In this document: positions 20,053 to 23,059 of the stretch, piece by piece
How the letters are laid out: each line of letters starts with the position of its first letter
Numbering within the stretch: the first letter of the stretch is position 1
Origin: Erysipelotrichia bacterium
GTDB lineage: Bacteria; Bacillota_I; Bacilli_A; Erysipelotrichales; Erysipelotrichaceae
DNA length: 23,059 nt
Direction: 5' to 3'
NCBI GenBank assembly: GCA_009929095.1
Contig: SABF01000007.1
Span: 1 to 23,059, forward strand
Notes under the pieces: model-generated
What the model was told of the DNA's origin: nothing
What the model saw: only the letters and a program-made list of their open reading frames with translations
Databases searched by the model: none
Translations under genes and position numbers: made by a program

Positions 20053-20938
20053 TGATTTCTCTGATAAACATGAGGAGCTCTTCCGGTGCTTCCTCATCAT
20101 GTAGTATTGCAAATATAATTTTTGGGATTCTCAGGCCGCTCTTTTTCAGCTGAATGCGATACATCATTACCTTGCCGAAATAGTCTCTAATCTGTGCCTG
20201 ACGATTTTTCTCCTGGCAAACAAACGGCAGTGCGATGGAAAGCTGTTCCTTCTGAATTCGAAAGGCATCGCATACTGAACCGCGTACGATTTCCATTCCG
20301 CTTTCTGCAGACAGTCTCACTGCCCGGCTTCGTTCTTTTGCGTTCCATCTGTCATGAGGAATTGCACTCTGAATCTCGGTCAGCTGCTGACGGATTTCAT
20401 CTGCCCGGAATACATCTTCCGATTCAAATGACTGCGAACTTGACCAGATATCTATTCCCTTCTGCTCAGCTGCTCTAAGGATTCTTACCGTCACATGGGA
20501 ATCATCCTGATCCAGATACATGTAGCTTTCCAGCTGACTGGATACTTTCAGACCCACTTCTCCTGGATAGACCGGATTGCTGAAAAATACGGCATCGGTC
20601 AGATACAGGCAGTTCATCTTCTCCGGAATCTTACGATCCTTGGCAGCCCTCCCGATCGCTTCCTGAAGCAACTGTTCAGATTCATAGCCATTGTATCTGC
20701 CATATTTCTTCCACATGCCTCTGAGACTGAGCCTGTTCGTGGAATCATAGTGTGCGTAGCCGACGAAACCGCGCTTCCTGCTTCGCGGTGTACGAGCATA
20801 GAAAAACAGGAGATCGCCCTTCTGGAATCTGGTGAAATCCTTCCGGCTTGAGAGCCGCCAGAAATTCATCTCGCGAGCCCCGCAAAGCCGGAAGTATTCA
20901 ATCATATTTTCGTCTGTAACATACGCAATGGAACTCAT
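20039..20938 (-). CDS. EVE/PUA-like domain protein of unknown function
   Basis: This 299-residue protein is not one I can name. Residues 1-125 look like an EVE/PUA-type beta barrel: NFWRLS (25-30), FQKGDLLFFYAR (38-49), RKRGFVGYAHY (54-64) and a late FFSNPV block. EVE domains of this kind bind modified bases in DNA or RNA. The remaining part is charged, with a hydrophobic strand IPKIIFAIL (271-279) near the end, and resembles nothing I recognise. AAGGA lies upstream of the start. It begins 18 bases after the fhs stop and overlaps the mnmG start by 14 bases, so it is co-expressed with a tRNA-modifying enzyme. Confidence 0.6.
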   Translation of the reverse strand: MSSIAYVTDENMIEYFRLCGAREMNFWRLSSRKDFTRFQKGDLLFFYARTPRSRKRGFVGYAHYDSTNRLSLRGMWKKYGRYNGYESEQLLQEAIGRAAKDRKIPEKMNCLYLTDAVFFSNPVYPGEVGLKVSSQLESYMYLDQDDSHVTVRILRAAEQKGIDIWSSSQSFESEDVFRADEIRQQLTEIQSAIPHDRWNAKERSRAVRLSAESGMEIVRGSVCDAFRIQKEQLSIALPFVCQEKNRQAQIRDYFGKVMMYRIQLKKSGLRIPKIIFAILHDEEAPEELLMFIREINEEE

Positions 20939-20956
20939 TCAGTACTTCCTTAATTT

Positions 20957-22624
20957 TTAGAATATTCCGTAGCTGTTGCCAGCTTCGTCAATGCCCATAT
21001 GAACTGCGGCTGGTTCTTTCGGCAATCCCGGCATAGTCATAATAGATCCGGTAAAGACAACTACAAATCCAGCGCCGGCTGAAACGCTCAGATCGCGAAC
21101 ATGAATGGCAAAGCCTTCCGGTCTGCCTTTTATCTTTGCATCATCTGTCAGTGACAGCGGAGTCTTGGCCATGCAGATAGGCAGATGATCCCAGCCATTG
21201 GTAATGAAGATTTTTATCTTCTCCTTTGCCTCATCAGAGTATTCCACATCAGATGCACCGTAAATTGTTTTAGCGATTTTTTCAATCTTATCAGTGATCG
21301 GCTCATCTGCGTCATAGATCGGTGCAAAAGAGTTCGGCTCCTTGCACATATCAGCAGCGGCATTGGCCAGATTGATAGTTCCTTCTCCGCCTTTAGCCCA
21401 TCCTTCGGAAAGACGTACCGGATGTCCGTGTTCATTGCACCAGTCAAACAGCGCATCAATTTCCTTTTGGGTATCCGTCGTGAACTTATTGATCGCTACA
21501 ATATACGGAAGATGGAATGCCTTTATCGATTCAATGTGCTTCTGCAGGTTGGCCGCACCAGCAAGCATTGCCTCGACATTCTCTTCGCCGAGATTTTCCT
21601 TTTCCACGCCGCCATGCATCTTAAGAGCACGGATGGTTGCGACAATCACAACAGCATCCGGATCCAGACCGGCAAGACGGCACTTGATATCCAGGAACTT
21701 TTCCGCACCAAGATCAGCACCGAAACCCGCCTCTGTAACTACATAGTCTGCCAGTTTCATTGCTGTCTTTGTAGCAATAATGGAATTGCATCCATGTGCG
21801 ATGTTAGCAAACGGACCGCCATGAATCAGCACCGGCGTATGCTCAAGAGTCTGCACCAGGTTCGGCATGATCGCTTCACGCATGACAACTGCAGCAGCAC
21901 CATCCACATCCAGATCTTTTACCGTAACCGGCCTGCCTTCATACGTATAGGCAACAATGCACCTGGAAATACGTTCCTGGAAATCTCTGATGTCCCTGGA
22001 GAGACAGAGGACTGCCATAACTTCTGTTGCAACGGTAATTACGAAGTGATCTTTGCGTTCTACTCCGTTTGTTTTCTTGTCCTGAGCAATGGTGATTGAA
22101 CGCAGAGTTCGATCATTCATATCCATGCAGCGGGTCCACACAACTTTTTCCGGATCGATGTTCAGCGGATTGCCCTGATAAATAGAATTATCCAGCACCG
22201 CCGCAATGAGGTTGTTGGCTGTAGTGATTGCATGCATATCGCCGGTGAAATGAAGATTGATCGCTTCCATTGGAACAACCTGAGCATACCCGCCGCCAGC
22301 TGCTCCGCCTTTAAGACCGAATACCGGACCAAGTGAAGGTTCTCTGAGACAGGCTATTGTCTTTTTGCCAAGTCGTGACAGACCATCCGCCAGTCCGATT
22401 GTTGTTGTGGACTTTCCCTCTCCTGCCGGAGTCGGATTGATGGCAGTTACCAGAATCAGTTTTCCATTCGGCTTATCCTTCAGCGTTTCCTGTATTCTGC
22501 TGTCGATCTTTGCCTTGTCATTTCCAAATGGGATGACATAGCTTCGGTCAATACCAGCCTTTTCAGCAATAGCATAGATATCTTCAAGTTTCGCTTCCTG
22601 TGCAATTTTCAGATCCTCATTCAT
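20957..22624 (-). CDS. fhs: Formate-tetrahydrofolate ligase
   Basis: This 555-residue protein is full length for formyltetrahydrofolate synthetase. It has the nucleotide loop TPAGEGKST (65-73), LREPSLGPVFGLKGGAAGGG, LHFTGDMHAI and VVTEAGFGADLGAEKFLDIKCR. It makes 10-formyl-THF from formate, ATP and THF in the cytoplasm, feeding purine synthesis and, after reduction, methylene-THF. GGAGG lies nine bases before the start. The gene is 29 bases after recR and 18 before the EVE-like gene, with no terminator between them, so it probably shares a transcript with mnmG. Confidence 0.98.
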   Translation of the reverse strand: MNEDLKIAQEAKLEDIYAIAEKAGIDRSYVIPFGNDKAKIDSRIQETLKDKPNGKLILVTAINPTPAGEGKSTTTIGLADGLSRLGKKTIACLREPSLGPVFGLKGGAAGGGYAQVVPMEAINLHFTGDMHAITTANNLIAAVLDNSIYQGNPLNIDPEKVVWTRCMDMNDRTLRSITIAQDKKTNGVERKDHFVITVATEVMAVLCLSRDIRDFQERISRCIVAYTYEGRPVTVKDLDVDGAAAVVMREAIMPNLVQTLEHTPVLIHGGPFANIAHGCNSIIATKTAMKLADYVVTEAGFGADLGAEKFLDIKCRLAGLDPDAVVIVATIRALKMHGGVEKENLGEENVEAMLAGAANLQKHIESIKAFHLPYIVAINKFTTDTQKEIDALFDWCNEHGHPVRLSEGWAKGGEGTINLANAAADMCKEPNSFAPIYDADEPITDKIEKIAKTIYGASDVEYSDEAKEKIKIFITNGWDHLPICMAKTPLSLTDDAKIKGRPEGFAIHVRDLSVSAGAGFVVVFTGSIMTMPGLPKEPAAVHMGIDEAGNSYGIF

Positions 22625-22653
22625 GCTAGAAACCCTCCTTTTTCAACCTGTGA

Positions 22654-23059
22654 TTACTGTCCCATCGTCCTGCGATCGATCAGTGCATGTGTCAGTGTAA
22701 TCTCATCCGCATAATCCAGCATTCCGCCTGATGGCAGACCGTGAGCAATCCGGGTAATCAGTACCTGCGGATGTTTGTCTTTGAGAAGTTTATCCAGATA
22801 CATGGATGTCGTTTCACCATCCATTGTTGCGCTGGTAGCCAGAATGATCTCATCGGCATCTCCTGCTCTCTCAAGCAGTGACGCAATGTTCAGATTCTCC
22901 GGCATGATGCCCCGGCTGGAAGAGATCAATCCATTCAGCACATGGTAGACACCATGGTATTCTCCGGTTCGCTCCATGGCAATCACATCTCTGGGTGAAG
23001 CTACCACGAAGATCTGCCGGTGGTTGCGTTCTTTATCCCGGCAGATTTCACACTCTGCC
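22654..23059 (-). CDS. recR: Recombination mediator RecR, C-terminal part (5' end outside the window)
   Basis: The open frame continues to the window edge at 23059. It shows the second half of the zinc finger (CEIC, then RDKERN) followed by the Toprim domain: VVASPRDVIAMERTGEYHGVYH, then LNGLISSSRG and ILATSATMDGETTSMYL. It ends with the conserved ITRIAHGLPSGGMLDYAD block. RecR works with RecO and RecF to load RecA on gapped DNA. The GTG at 23007 is an internal valine codon, not the start, because the conserved sequence continues upstream of it. The gene is followed after 29 bases by fhs. Confidence 0.95.
   Translation of the reverse strand, partial: AECEICRDKERNHRQIFVVASPRDVIAMERTGEYHGVYHVLNGLISSSRGIMPENLNIASLLERAGDADEIILATSATMDGETTSMYLDKLLKDKHPQVLITRIAHGLPSGGMLDYADEITLTHALIDRRTMGQ

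Noticed and set aside
20053..20112. Longer mnmG start at 20112
   Set aside because: It would extend deeper into the EVE-like gene. MnmG proteins begin just before the FAD motif, as the ATG at 20052 does.
21185..22099. Plus-strand open frame of 304 codons antisense to fhs
   Set aside because: It is a long shadow frame. The minus strand encodes full-length formate-THF ligase with all motifs, and the antisense product has no recognisable domain or ribosome binding site.
22625..22653. THF or other riboswitch upstream of fhs
   Set aside because: Only 29 bases separate recR and fhs, too few for a riboswitch, and they contain the ribosome binding site.

Overview
The window reads as chromosomal DNA of a low-GC Firmicute. 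A nucleoid-occlusion Noc paralogue beside ParA/ParB, Gram-positive style ribosome binding sites (AGGAGG) and the overall protein flavour fit Bacilli or, more likely, Erysipelotrichia. The taxon is an inference from family resemblance, not a search. Most of the window is housekeeping, with an accessory block in the middle.

Layout from left to right. (1) 1-1808: the 5' part of an MFS transporter gene (minus), divergent from a DeoR-type regulator that is translationally coupled to a short, degenerate HPS/OMPDC-fold protein (plus). Three copies of an ATTCTTTTGTTA-like motif lie between them. (2) 1871-8542: a complete F1Fo-ATP synthase operon on the minus strand (atpI-B-E-F-H-A-G-D-C) with a good promoter and terminator. 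The c subunit carries a two-carboxylate pattern of the type described for a Na+-driven rotor. (3) 8712-9422: a plus-strand PncC/CinA-C domain protein with an unexpected lipobox-like N terminus. (4) 9596-13012: the rsmG-noc-parA-parB operon (minus), with an extended -10 promoter and an inverted pair of DnaA boxes upstream. (5) 13054-17499: a heterodimeric ABC exporter pair (minus) divergent from a LysR regulator (plus). This block sits between rsmG and mnmG, genes that are neighbours in many Firmicutes. (6) 17505-23059: a minus-strand run recR - fhs - EVE/PUA-like protein - mnmG - ThyX-like protein, with tight spacing or overlaps.

The genes suggest three themes. One is energy coupling through the ATP synthase. 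A second is chromosome replication and segregation (ParAB, Noc, DnaA boxes, RecR). The third is one-carbon folate metabolism meeting nucleic-acid modification: Fhs makes formyl-THF, MnmG uses methylene-THF on tRNA, and the last gene of the run resembles flavin-dependent thymidylate synthase but lacks its signature motif. That last group is the best candidate here for something undescribed.
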